Source of the DNA: Marinilabiliales bacterium
GTDB lineage: Bacteria; Bacteroidota; Bacteroidia; Bacteroidales; PUMT01
Assembly: GCA_007695015.1 (NCBI GenBank)
Contig: REEN01000045.1
Location: forward strand, 1-37,885
DNA length: 37,885 nucleotides
Direction: 5' to 3'
Shown here: in pieces, positions 27,119 through 34,682 of the stretch
Layout: each line of letters opens with the position of its first letter
Position numbering within the stretch: position 1 is the first letter of the stretch
Translations under genes and position numbers: made by a program
The notes under the pieces: model-generated
The model's database searches: none
Told to the model about the DNA's origin: nothing
What the model saw: only the letters and a program-made list of their open reading frames with translations

Positions 27119-28660
27119 ATGGTTATTAACAGGGATAACACCAGCCGGGTTTCTACTAATGGACATTACCCGTTGTACAACTCATCAGCGTTGAATGTGG
27201 TTAAGTATGGCGCACTTGCCGCCGCCGTGGTAATGCCGGCAGCTCACATGGTTTCATGCGGGCCTTCAGGTGACAAGGCCCGCTTGCCTGTCCGCCCCAA
27301 CCTTATCTATATAGTAGCCGATGACCTCGGGTACGGGGACCTGGGATGCTACGGGCAGGAGCATATTAAAACACCCAATATTGACAGGATGGCGGAGATG
27401 GGTATGCTCTTTACACAGCACTATTCGGGAAGCACAGTGTCGGCCCCGGCCAGGTCGTCGCTCATGACAGGCCTTCATACCGGTAAAACCCAGATACGCG
27501 GTAACAGGGAAATACTTCCCGAGGGACAGTTTCCGCTTAGGGCAGGCACCGTCACCATCCCATCGCTTTTGAAAGAGGCAGGATATGTGACCGGCGCTTT
27601 CGGGAAATGGGGTCTTGGTTATCCGGGTTCTGAAGGAGATCCGCTGAACCAGGGTTTTGATCTGTTTTTCGGGTACAACTGCCAGCGTTTCGCCCACCGC
27701 TACTACCCGGAGTATATATGGGATAATGACAGCAAATACTATCTGGAAGGCAACGACTGGCACAATACTGTTACCTTTGCACCTGATGTAATTCACGACC
27801 GGACACTTGATTTTATCAGGGATAACGCCGATACCAGTTTCTTCCTTTTTGTGCCCTCGCTTATTCCTCATGCTGAGCTTATTGTGCCTGAAGACGATAT
27901 CCTTGAAATGTACCGGGGCAGGTTTGAGGAGACCCCTTGGGAAGGAGTGCCCTATGGAGCGGACAGGTCTCATCTTGCACCCGGATTTTTCGGTTACTGT
28001 TCGCAGGATGAGCCAAGAGCGGTCCTTGCCGCGATGATAACAAGGCTGGACCGGCAGGTGGGGGAAATACTTGACCTGGTACAGGAACTTGGAATTGGAG
28101 AAAACACCTTTGTGATCTTTACAAGCGATAACGGGCCCCATTCAGAGGGAGGCGCCGACCCGGAATATTTTGACAGCAGCGGGGGACTCAGGGGACAGAA
28201 ACGTGACCTCTATGAAGGCGGTATAAGGGTCCCGTTCATCGCCTGGTGGCCCGGTGTGGTTGAGGCAGGGTCGGTAAGCGGACACATCTCTGCTTACTGG
28301 GATATGATGCCAACCTATGCCGAACTGGCCGGTATTGAAGTCCCCGATGATACCGACGGTATTTCTATGGTCCCCGAGTTAACAGGAAAAGGTGTGCAGG
28401 AGGAGCATGAGTACCTTTACTGGGAGTTCCATGAGCACGGAGGCCGCCAGGCGGTCAGGATGGGCAACTGGAAAGCAGTCCGCCTGAACATGGGCAACAA
28501 CCCGGATGCTCCCATCGAGTTGTACGACCTTGCGGCCGATCCGGGAGAGGAGAACGATATCGCCCCCATGCATCCTGAGATCGTTGCCATGGCCGGTTCA
28601 ATAATGCAAAACGCGCGTACTCATAACCCCGAATTTACTTTTGCTTTCGAGAGAGAATGA
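27119..28660 (+). CDS. Sulfatase, serine type, lipoprotein
   Basis: The 513-residue enzyme hydrolyses sulfate esters, probably on a glycan outside the cytoplasm. The first metal site is VADDLGYGDLGCYG (D68, D69), the modification motif is S108-A-P-A-R112 followed by SSLMTG, and the C-terminal metal site reads FTSDNGPHSEGG. With Ser in place of Cys, formylglycine formation would need an anaerobic sulfatase-maturating enzyme (anSME), and none is in this window. A lipobox-like MVSC (Cys47) lies after a hydrophobic segment; the 30 residues before it are longer than usual, so the true start may be a TTG or GTG near codons 25-27. The ATG is one base after the stop of the ATPase gene, suggesting co-transcription despite unrelated functions. 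Confidence 0.9.
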   Translation: MVINRDNTSRVSTNGHYPLYNSSALNVVKYGALAAAVVMPAAHMVSCGPSGDKARLPVRPNLIYIVADDLGYGDLGCYGQEHIKTPNIDRMAEMGMLFTQHYSGSTVSAPARSSLMTGLHTGKTQIRGNREILPEGQFPLRAGTVTIPSLLKEAGYVTGAFGKWGLGYPGSEGDPLNQGFDLFFGYNCQRFAHRYYPEYIWDNDSKYYLEGNDWHNTVTFAPDVIHDRTLDFIRDNADTSFFLFVPSLIPHAELIVPEDDILEMYRGRFEETPWEGVPYGADRSHLAPGFFGYCSQDEPRAVLAAMITRLDRQVGEILDLVQELGIGENTFVIFTSDNGPHSEGGADPEYFDSSGGLRGQKRDLYEGGIRVPFIAWWPGVVEAGSVSGHISAYWDMMPTYAELAGIEVPDDTDGISMVPELTGKGVQEEHEYLYWEFHEHGGRQAVRMGNWKAVRLNMGNNPDAPIELYDLAADPGEENDIAPMHPEIVAMAGSIMQNARTHNPEFTFAFERE

Positions 28661-28672
28661 AATGACTGCAAT

Positions 28673-28696
28673 ATTGTTGCCGGCGGCTGCAACAAT
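28673..28696. terminator. Hairpin between convergent sulfatase and lipoprotein genes
   Basis: ATTGTTGC (28673-28680), an eight-base GC-rich loop and GCAACAAT (28689-28696) form a perfect 8-bp stem in the 63-bp gap between the two stop codons. There is no long T-run, so termination is likely but not certain, and could serve both strands. Confidence 0.5.
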
Positions 28697-28723
28697 TTGT
28701 GAGACTGTATCCCGGGGGCATTT

Positions 28724-29269
28724 TCAGCCTTCACATTCACACCCTTCGATATTTATAACGAATCTTTGAGAAATCTCAGTAGGTCCGTTAAAAGCAGCTC
28801 TGGCTTTAACGATAATAAAATATTCCATATCCAGCCACTCAAGGTCTCCGGTTAGCTCTTTGGGTGTTTTGTCATTGTCGTAAGTTGCACCGGTTACAAT
28901 TCTTGCATCAAAATCAACAAGGCCGGGATCCTCAAACTCAGTCTGGTTAAGCATGGTTATTGAATTATGAGAATTAATCTCTGCGTCGGATAATTCAGAG
29001 TTACCCCGTACCAGTCCGATATACAACTGCGCAACAGCAGTTGAATGGCTTACAGTCCCCGCAATATTGATCGTATAGCCTTTCATGAAAGACTGCCCGT
29101 CTTCCGGTGATCTGGTAATGGTTATTACAGGTGCTTCTGTTACATCAGGTGCCAGGATTTCAGAACTGATATTTTCAGGATCCATCATCTCTTCTTTCTC
29201 GCATGCTGCCAGGAAGAAGGTGACCGACAGTAAAACAATAAGTGATCTGAGGTAGTTTGCAGCTTTCAT
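28724..29269 (-). CDS. Uncharacterised lipoprotein with Ig-like C-terminal region
   Basis: The 181-residue protein has a lipoprotein signal ending LAAC (Cys23, followed by EKEE). The mature chain begins with a flexible acidic part and continues with ITITRSPEDGQSFMKGYTIN and alternating strands, which suggests an Ig-like beta sandwich, and ends with a short GCECEG tail with two cysteines. The lipobox-EKE pattern and strand pattern resemble the DUF4625 lipoproteins found further right in the window, but no clear His cluster is present, so I do not assign it to that family. It is divergent from the DUF1684 gene across 170 bp. Confidence 0.7.
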   Translation of the reverse strand: MKAANYLRSLIVLLSVTFFLAACEKEEMMDPENISSEILAPDVTEAPVITITRSPEDGQSFMKGYTINIAGTVSHSTAVAQLYIGLVRGNSELSDAEINSHNSITMLNQTEFEDPGLVDFDARIVTGATYDNDKTPKELTGDLEWLDMEYFIIVKARAAFNGPTEISQRFVINIEGCECEG

Positions 29270-29349
29270 AGACTTTATGGTTTAGGGTGGTAACGCAATT
29301 TAAATTTGTTTAATATAATAAACACATATATGGATATTTATGTTCAACG

Positions 29350-29384
29350 TTTGTTTATATTTTGTTTTAAAATGGGTAATTTTG
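29350..29384 (+). promoter_or_regulatory. Bacteroidota-type promoter for the DUF1684 gene
   Basis: TTTG (29350-29353), a 23-bp spacer and TAATTTTG (29377-29384), a full match to TAnnTTTG, lie about 55 bp before the start at 29440 in the AT-rich divergent gap. Confidence 0.5.
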
Positions 29385-29439
29385 TACCTGTTAGCAATCA
29401 TTGGATTAAGATAAATTCAATACTTAACAGGAAATTTAT

Positions 29440-30333
29440 ATGTTACGAAATATAATTTTGCTTTCTGCGGTTGTATTCCTTTTCTTATCCGTCAGCCGCG
29501 GGAAAGACATGAGTCAATCTGAGTATGCCCGGCATATTGCCGAATGGGATTCGGCCAGGTTGCACAATCTTAAGTCCCCCACCGGATGGGCAAACCTGGC
29601 GGGACTTTTCTGGCTTCGCGAGGGTACGAACACCATAGGGTCGGCATCGGGCAATACTATTGTTTTTCCGAGGGGGCCGGAAAAAATCGGGAGCATGACC
29701 CTGGATGACGGGAATGTTTCTTTTGCTCCTGCTGCAGGAGTCAGCATCAGCGCTGACGGAAGTGCTGTTGACGGCAATATTGTTATATTCGGAGAGGGAA
29801 GCGATGCCGGACTTCTGACAGTCGATTCCCTTGGTTTTTTTATTATAAGCCGGGGTGAAAGAGTTGGAATAAGGCTGCGGGACTATATCCATCCAAGGCT
29901 CGATTCCCTTCAGGTGATCGAAAGGTTTGCAGCGGACAAAGAATGGATCATACGTGCAAAATTTATTGAAGCGGAAAAGGATATGACGATCAATGTGCCC
30001 GACGTGCTGGGAGAGATATCAAGGGAGAGTGTGCCGGGAGTACTCGAGTTTGAAATGGATGGAGAAAATGTCAGGCTCTATCCGACCGGGAGCAGGGAGC
30101 GGCTGTTCGTAATCTTTGCCGATGAAACCAATGGTTTGGAGACATATGGCGGAGGGCGTTTTCTTTATGCAGACGGGCCTGATAAAGATGGCTACGTATA
30201 TCTGGATTTCAACAAGGCGTACAATCCGCCCTGCGCATTCTCACCATACGCCACCTGTCCCCTTCCCCCGGGAGAGAACTACCTCACCTTCGGGATATAT
30301 GCAGGCGAGAAGGCGGTACCATTCATCTTCTGA
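29440..30333 (+). CDS. DUF1684 domain protein, secreted
   Basis: The 297-residue protein has a short signal peptide (LLSAVVFLFLSVSRG) and then the DUF1684 pattern: HIAEWDSARLHNLKSPTGW, LAGLFWLREGTNTIGS, and near the end FNKAYNPPCAFSPYATCPLP, all hallmark segments. DUF1684 proteins are common in Bacteroidota and some actinobacteria, with no established function. The two Cys in the NPPCAFSPYATCPLP segment are part of the conserved motif. It is a single-gene unit. The coding end at 30333 is followed by a strong hairpin near 30380. Confidence 0.88.
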   Translation: MLRNIILLSAVVFLFLSVSRGKDMSQSEYARHIAEWDSARLHNLKSPTGWANLAGLFWLREGTNTIGSASGNTIVFPRGPEKIGSMTLDDGNVSFAPAAGVSISADGSAVDGNIVIFGEGSDAGLLTVDSLGFFIISRGERVGIRLRDYIHPRLDSLQVIERFAADKEWIIRAKFIEAEKDMTINVPDVLGEISRESVPGVLEFEMDGENVRLYPTGSRERLFVIFADETNGLETYGGGRFLYADGPDKDGYVYLDFNKAYNPPCAFSPYATCPLPPGENYLTFGIYAGEKAVPFIF

Positions 30334-30379
30334 TAATACACAAACACCTCATCGCCTGAATGACATTGTCTGGCATAAA

Positions 30380-30409
30380 GGGGCCGGTTCTTATCAAGGC
30401 ACCGGCCCC
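30380..30409. terminator. GC-rich hairpin in the DUF1684 / DUF4625 convergent gap
   Basis: GGGGCCGGT (30380-30388), a 12-base loop and ACCGGCCCC (30401-30409) form a perfect 9-bp stem about 45 bp past the DUF1684 stop. A T-run is lacking on the plus strand. It could terminate transcription from either side. Confidence 0.5.
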
Positions 30410-30434
30410 CATAAAAGCTTTGACCCTTTAAACG

Positions 30435-30490
30435 GTGCTGCTCTTCATCACAGTGCCGCTCTCCATCGAGGTGCCGGCCCCCACAACGAG
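30435..30490. repeat. Degenerate 18-bp tandem repeat
   Basis: Three units start at 30435 (GTGCTGCTCTTCATCACA), 30453 (GTGCCGCTCTCCATCGAG) and 30471 (GTGCCGGCCCCCACAACGAG), with period 18-20. The last shares GCCGGCCCCCA with the right arm of the nearby hairpin. It lies in the gap between the convergent DUF1684 and DUF4625 genes and ends ten bases before the latter's stop codon. Confidence 0.7.
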
Positions 30491-30500
30491 CCTTTCCCCG

Positions 30501-30998
30501 TCATGGCCTGACAGCCAGCTTGATGCTTATACCCCTGATAGCCTGCCAGCCCGTTTTGTCGGTAAGCCTGACCATCAGGTGATAGTCCCCGTCATCAACA
30601 CCTTCAGGCACCATGATCTCCTGTTCAGCTTGATACCCGGTTTTCCCTTCAGGAATGTCAAACTGCTCTATGAACAGGAAGGGGTTTGCCGGTGTTTTAA
30701 CGGGATCCATCGGACAATCGGACATTTCAGTACTATGCGAATGGTGATCAAAATTGTGGTGAATGTCTATTGAATAGGAGCCAAGCTCAAAATTGTCAGT
30801 AAAACGGGCACTGAATCTAAAAGCTTCGCCAATATAGACCGTATCACAGTTTTGGGGAAAATGGTTTGCACCGGTCATATCTATGACAGGTAACTCAGTG
30901 TCCTTTTCTTCCTTTTCGCACGACGCAATTATTACTGAAACCACAAGACAAATAACTGAGATCCATCTGCCATTAATCGGTTTGTTGTACCAATCCAT
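30501..30998 (-). CDS. DUF4625 lipoprotein with His cluster
   Basis: The product (165 residues from this start) has a lipoprotein signal ending IIASC followed by EKEEKD, then a DUF4625 domain: a first part LPVIDMTGANHFPQNCDTVY, a second FRFSARFTDNFELGSYSIDI followed by the cluster HHNFDHHSH, and a later GDYHLMVRLTDKTGWQ. The family is a periplasmic/outer-membrane beta sandwich. I use the ATG at 30998 because it leaves a 27-residue lipoprotein signal; an upstream ATG at 31040, three bases after the previous stop, would add 14 residues. The gene is the last of a four-gene minus-strand row with the TonB-dependent receptor, and the histidine cluster suggests a metal-binding role. Confidence 0.85.
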   Translation of the reverse strand: MDWYNKPINGRWISVICLVVSVIIASCEKEEKDTELPVIDMTGANHFPQNCDTVYIGEAFRFSARFTDNFELGSYSIDIHHNFDHHSHSTEMSDCPMDPVKTPANPFLFIEQFDIPEGKTGYQAEQEIMVPEGVDDGDYHLMVRLTDKTGWQAIRGISIKLAVRP

Positions 30999-31042
30999 AA
31001 TCACTAATTTAGAGTTTTCTGCACGCTTATGCCGCTTCACAG

Positions 31043-31504
31043 TTACCCTGCAGCCGGTTCGAGTACCTCAAGGTCTTCTTCAATTTCAGCCGTGTAGCCT
31101 TCCATGTCGATCACCTTAAAATGGAAATGGTATTCGCCGGGTTCGGCGTCTGCCGGCACATCAATATGTTCATGGAATGAGGTATTTTTCAGGCCCCTGA
31201 ACTTGTCCATGGTTATATCAACTTCCCATTCATGATGGTGGTCGCCATTGCCAATAATGATGGTTTTTTTGTGATACCCTTCAAAATGGATCTCTATTAC
31301 GATAACATCTATCCCGTTTTCAGCCCGTATATCGGCATCAATATGAAGTTCACTGCCTGCATGGACCGTCTTGCTGTTATCATGGCCCAGTTCAAAATTC
31401 CGGATCTCGGGCATCTTTATTTCATCCTTCTCGCATGAAACTGCAGCCATTGTGATTGCAAGTATTATAAAGAATCTTGTCATATCTGATATTCTGTTTT
31501 GCAT
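31043..31504 (-). CDS. DUF4625 lipoprotein with His clusters
   Basis: The 153-residue protein has a lipoprotein signal with lipobox AAVSC (Cys24) followed by EKDE. The DUF4625-like domain contains VHAGSELHIDADI, VIEIHFEGYHKKT, then GNGDHHHEWEVDITMD and HEHIDVPADAEPGEYHFHFK, a remarkable concentration of histidines on predicted strands and loops. A second possible start, Met8 (31483), would still give a lipoprotein signal. It is paralogous in pattern to the downstream gene and sits 45 bp downstream of the TonB-dependent receptor, so a surface or periplasmic metal chaperone is likely. Which metal it binds is unknown. Confidence 0.87.
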   Translation of the reverse strand: MQNRISDMTRFFIILAITMAAVSCEKDEIKMPEIRNFELGHDNSKTVHAGSELHIDADIRAENGIDVIVIEIHFEGYHKKTIIIGNGDHHHEWEVDITMDKFRGLKNTSFHEHIDVPADAEPGEYHFHFKVIDMEGYTAEIEEDLEVLEPAAG

Positions 31505-31549
31505 CTCTATTGAATTTAGTTTGTTAGTAAAATCATTTTTAAAATCATG

Positions 31550-33967
31550 CTAATTTGCGACGGATAACGGCACCTTAACCGACAAAATAAAGTTCCTGCC
31601 GGACTCGGGTGCATTTATCAGCCTGTAATAGCTTACGTGATTGAAGTACTTTCTGTTCAGGAGGTTCTGAACCCTTATGTTGATATCCAGCTCCGTGTTG
31701 TTAAACTTGAAAGTCCCTCCTGCCGAAAGGTGAAGAAGCTCATAAGCCGGAGTCTCCTTTTCAGGGGGTACTATTCTTGACTGTTTGAGTGTATACACCA
31801 ATTCAACTCCTGCATACGGGTCATTTAATAGGCCTTTCCCTTTCGGGGAATATAACAGATTCAGCCTTACAGACGGAGCAGGGGAGAAGGGTATGGTAAA
31901 TCCCTTTTTGTTTCCCGAGAGCTGCTCAGCATAAATGTAGTCGCCAGTCAGCTCTGCAACAAGGAAGCGCAGCGGCCTGTATCTCAGCCTCACTTCCCCT
32001 CCGGTCCTCAACACCTCATTCTGAACATATTCAAATATCTGGTTGCCCGCTCCGTAAAGAAAATCATGCCTGTATGTCGGGTCCAGGTAAATATAATCCG
32101 GCGAATAGCTGACAAACGGACTCACCTCTGCACGAAAATCACCTGCATCATAGCCGGCATTCAGATCCAGTTGCCAGGACACCTCGGCATCAAGTGAGCT
32201 GTCGCCCTTTTCATATCTGAAATAGTGGTAGTTGACACCGTTTGCCGCAAGCTCTTTCGGAGTTGGCATCCTGAACCCTTTGCCGGCGTTTGCCTTCAGA
32301 AAAAGGTTGCTGCCACTGTAGATAAAACCTGCCGACAGGCTGAGACTGCCGAATTCCCTGTCAAGAGCTTCCGCCCTCGTAAGAAACACCTCCTCATACT
32401 CACCAGTTCCAGGGTTCTCAACGGGAGTAGCGAACCAGTCCACGTCCTCCCGGGTCTGCACCCTCCCGTAATCGTACCTTATCCCCGTGTGCAGACTTGT
32501 ATGCCTGCCTGTATTTATCCTGTTATAAAGGTACACGCCGGTATTGAATTGCGTGAAATCAGGAATAATAAAGGCGTACCCTCCCGTGCTGTTATCCTGG
32601 TACCCTGCATTGAGTCCCAGTGAAACACTGTGCCGGTTACCAGCCTCAAAGAAATTCCTGACATTAAGCGAAAAAATATCTTTTTCGAACTCCCTCTCCA
32701 GGTGGGGCGGCCCGTCTGGAGTACCGGGAAAAACAGCCGGCATATAACCGTGATTTACATAATGGTTATTCTCCTGCCTGAAGTTTTTCTGGTAACCAGC
32801 TTCGCTTTCCAGCCTGTATATGCCTTTTTCCCAGGTAGTATGTCCCATCAACTTGAGATGGCTTACATTCTGTGACGGAAACAGAATGTCCCTGTCCGAC
32901 TCGTCATACAGGTCAGTATCCACCCTCCTGGGCTCCAGTCCGTGCGCATTGGCAAAAAAGCCGCTTCTGCTGGTTACGGCCGAGGCAGATAACCGCGCTA
33001 ATAAACCCGGAACAAGATACCCGGCCGAAGCGTGCAGATTCATCTCTTTTCCCGCCGTATTCCTGAGCCTCCGGTCATTCAGCATTACGTGGTACGAATA
33101 AATTTCGACGCTGTCAGCCGGTATCCTGTAGTCGGCATAGTCCAGAGCTGTAAAGCGTGATGTAATGAAAAACCGCTTACTCCTTCCCGCCAGCCAGGCC
33201 GAACCGCCAATCAGGTTATTGTTGCTTCTGCCGGTCAGCTCTATACTCCCCGAAAGGGTGCCGGCAGCAGGTACCGGGTCCTGGTGAATACGCAGCACCC
33301 CGCCTATGGCATCTGATCCGTACAATACCGAAGCGGGACCTTTAACTACCTCTATCCTCTCAACCGCATACTGGTCAATTTCCAGTCCGTGATCCGCTCC
33401 CCATTGTTGCCCCTCATGTCTTATGCCGTTTTCAACCACCACTATACGATTGAAACCCAAACCTCTGATAAGTGGTTTCGAGTGTCCTGACCCGATCTCT
33501 ATCGAACTGATACCTGGTATGGCCGACAGTGAGGTCATCAGGCTGCCTCCCCTGTTCATCTCAAGATAAACCCTGTCGGCCGTTTCGGTAGTAACCGGCT
33601 CATTTCTTCTTCTTAAATCTGAGAAATTGTTCACGATGGTTACTTCAGGCAGAACCCCGGGCTGCCGCTCCATGACAATCAATATTTCCGTATCCGCCTG
33701 CGGTATCTCTATCTTTTCAACAGTTTCCCTGTAGCCAAGGTGCGAAACCGACAAATACAGACTGTCGCCGGCAGTGGCAGAAAAACCAAAACGGCCGTCA
33801 GGGCCGGAAACGGCAATAAGAATGCCGTACCCGTCAGAAACGACGGCTCCTGAAAGGGGCTGCAGATCGCTGTCCAGCACCCTTCCCCTTATATAAACCT
33901 TTTCCTGTGCCGCTGTGTATGCAAGTAACATACCAGATGCCAGCACAAGGCATAGCAACCTTCTCAT
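31550..33967 (-). CDS. TonB-dependent receptor with carboxypeptidase-like N-terminal domain
   Basis: The 805-residue outer-membrane receptor has a signal peptide (cleavage after TAAQ, residue 21), a carboxypeptidase-regulatory-like beta sandwich (about 25-100: VYIRGRVLDSDLQPLSGAVV), a plug with SLMTSLSAIPGISSIEIGSG and GHSKPLIRGLGFNRIVVVEN, VERIEVVKGPASVLYGSDAI, and a 22-strand-type barrel to the C-terminus. The plug segment IRHEGQQWGADHGLEID is typical of receptors for small or metal cargo, and no SusD partner is present, arguing against glycan import. A loop with NNHYVNHGY may be a metal-contact region. It is co-directional with two His-rich DUF4625 lipoproteins and a His/Cys-rich membrane protein. 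The likely cargo is a metal ion or chelate (inference). Confidence 0.93.
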   Translation of the reverse strand: MRRLLCLVLASGMLLAYTAAQEKVYIRGRVLDSDLQPLSGAVVSDGYGILIAVSGPDGRFGFSATAGDSLYLSVSHLGYRETVEKIEIPQADTEILIVMERQPGVLPEVTIVNNFSDLRRRNEPVTTETADRVYLEMNRGGSLMTSLSAIPGISSIEIGSGHSKPLIRGLGFNRIVVVENGIRHEGQQWGADHGLEIDQYAVERIEVVKGPASVLYGSDAIGGVLRIHQDPVPAAGTLSGSIELTGRSNNNLIGGSAWLAGRSKRFFITSRFTALDYADYRIPADSVEIYSYHVMLNDRRLRNTAGKEMNLHASAGYLVPGLLARLSASAVTSRSGFFANAHGLEPRRVDTDLYDESDRDILFPSQNVSHLKLMGHTTWEKGIYRLESEAGYQKNFRQENNHYVNHGYMPAVFPGTPDGPPHLEREFEKDIFSLNVRNFFEAGNRHSVSLGLNAGYQDNSTGGYAFIIPDFTQFNTGVYLYNRINTGRHTSLHTGIRYDYGRVQTREDVDWFATPVENPGTGEYEEVFLTRAEALDREFGSLSLSAGFIYSGSNLFLKANAGKGFRMPTPKELAANGVNYHYFRYEKGDSSLDAEVSWQLDLNAGYDAGDFRAEVSPFVSYSPDYIYLDPTYRHDFLYGAGNQIFEYVQNEVLRTGGEVRLRYRPLRFLVAELTGDYIYAEQLSGNKKGFTIPFSPAPSVRLNLLYSPKGKGLLNDPYAGVELVYTLKQSRIVPPEKETPAYELLHLSAGGTFKFNNTELDINIRVQNLLNRKYFNHVSYYRLINAPESGRNFILSVKVPLSVAN

Positions 33968-34019
33968 TATACTGGAAGAATTACACTAAGTGGTGAGGAA
34001 TTTTTTGAGTAAGATGTTT

Positions 34020-34490
34020 TCAGGAGAGGAGTGGAGGGGCACGCAGCAGTTTGTGGTTGCCTGTATATAGAATGGCAGGCTCCCGGTAAAAGAAAGGATA
34101 TATTACAGATATTATATCTTCAGTAAAGAAGATATATACGGAATAATCAAGGCTGAATTTTGCAAGTTCAAAATCACATAGAGGACACTCCTCATGCAAA
34201 TGAGTAAATTCCTGCCCGTTAAAAACAGGTGAAACCGGCTCATGGAGAGTATCATTTTCGCCGGCTCTATCTGTACCGGCCAGCGTATGATGTTTTTGGC
34301 CGTGTCTGATGGTATGGCTGCAACAACCTGCATGTGCCGGACACGAATTACTGCTTTCCTGAGCTATTCCATGAATATGGCCGGCATCATGATGGTGGTC
34401 ATGGAAGATAATATGCAGCGTTTGTGAAACAAACGGGAACATTATCAGTGCCGTGAGCAGAAGTGCCTTGTGCCGGGTGAATTTATCCAC
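34020..34490 (-). CDS. His/Cys-rich membrane-anchored protein, putative metal-binding
   Basis: The 156-residue protein begins with a hydrophobic segment (residues 9-28) followed directly by HIIFHDHHHDAGHIHG (residues 26-41). It then has CPAHAGCCSHTIRHGQKHH (residues 50-68), a segment HLHEECPLCDFE (97-108) that looks like half of a zinc-ribbon site, and a second hydrophobic region near 115-135. There are five cysteines and more than fifteen histidines in 156 residues. I do not recognise a named family. It is the first gene of the minus-strand receptor operon, 52 bp upstream of the receptor gene. A zinc, nickel or copper role is inferred; the protein could be a metallochaperone or a sensor. Confidence 0.8.
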   Translation of the reverse strand: MDKFTRHKALLLTALIMFPFVSQTLHIIFHDHHHDAGHIHGIAQESSNSCPAHAGCCSHTIRHGQKHHTLAGTDRAGENDTLHEPVSPVFNGQEFTHLHEECPLCDFELAKFSLDYSVYIFFTEDIISVIYPFFYREPAILYTGNHKLLRAPPLLS

Positions 34491-34518
34491 GCTTCAAATT
34501 AATTCAGGTATGCAGATG

Positions 34519-34526
34519 CAAAATTA
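34519..34526 (-). promoter_or_regulatory. Possible -7 element for the receptor operon
   Basis: On the minus strand TAATTTTG (34526-34519) matches TAnnTTTG 28 bp upstream of the His/Cys-rich protein start (34490). No upstream TTG at the expected distance was seen, which would fit an activator-dependent or weak promoter. Confidence 0.45.
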
Positions 34527-34559
34527 TACAAAGAAAACTTATCTGCCTACCATTCATGC

Positions 34560-34591
34560 ACAATAATACATGTACACTATTGTTATCAATA
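34560..34591. promoter_or_regulatory. Nested inverted repeats, candidate operator
   Basis: ACAATA (34560-34565) pairs with TATTGT (34578-34583) across a spacer that contains the perfect palindrome TACATGTA (34567-34574). TATTG (34578-34582) also pairs with CAATA (34587-34591) as TATTG-TTAT-CAATA. The dyads lie between two divergent -7 boxes and would overlap the -33 region of the plus-strand promoter. The binding regulator is unknown. Confidence 0.45.
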
Positions 34592-34609
34592 TAATTTGAA
34601 GGATATTCC

Positions 34610-34617
34610 TATCTTTG
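34610..34617 (+). promoter_or_regulatory. -7 element for the hemerythrin-like gene
   Basis: TATCTTTG is a full match to TAnnTTTG, 65 bp before the start at 34683. Its upstream -33 position falls on the CAATA end of the inverted repeat rather than a TTG, so regulation there is plausible. Confidence 0.5.
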
Positions 34618-34682
34618 CTTTTAAATATCAAGATATGTACAATTATGTGTGGCCGTAGCACACCTGATAACCTGATACACTT

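Noticed and set aside
30116-30511. Frame overlapping the end of the DUF1684 gene that translates the 18-bp repeat as a 6-residue repeat
   Set aside because: The DUF1684 gene ends normally in its own frame, and the extension frame has no start context or domain.
31550-33967. Polysaccharide utilisation locus reading of the TonB-dependent receptor
   Set aside because: No SusD-like gene or glycoside hydrolase is adjacent, and the neighbours are His-rich proteins instead.
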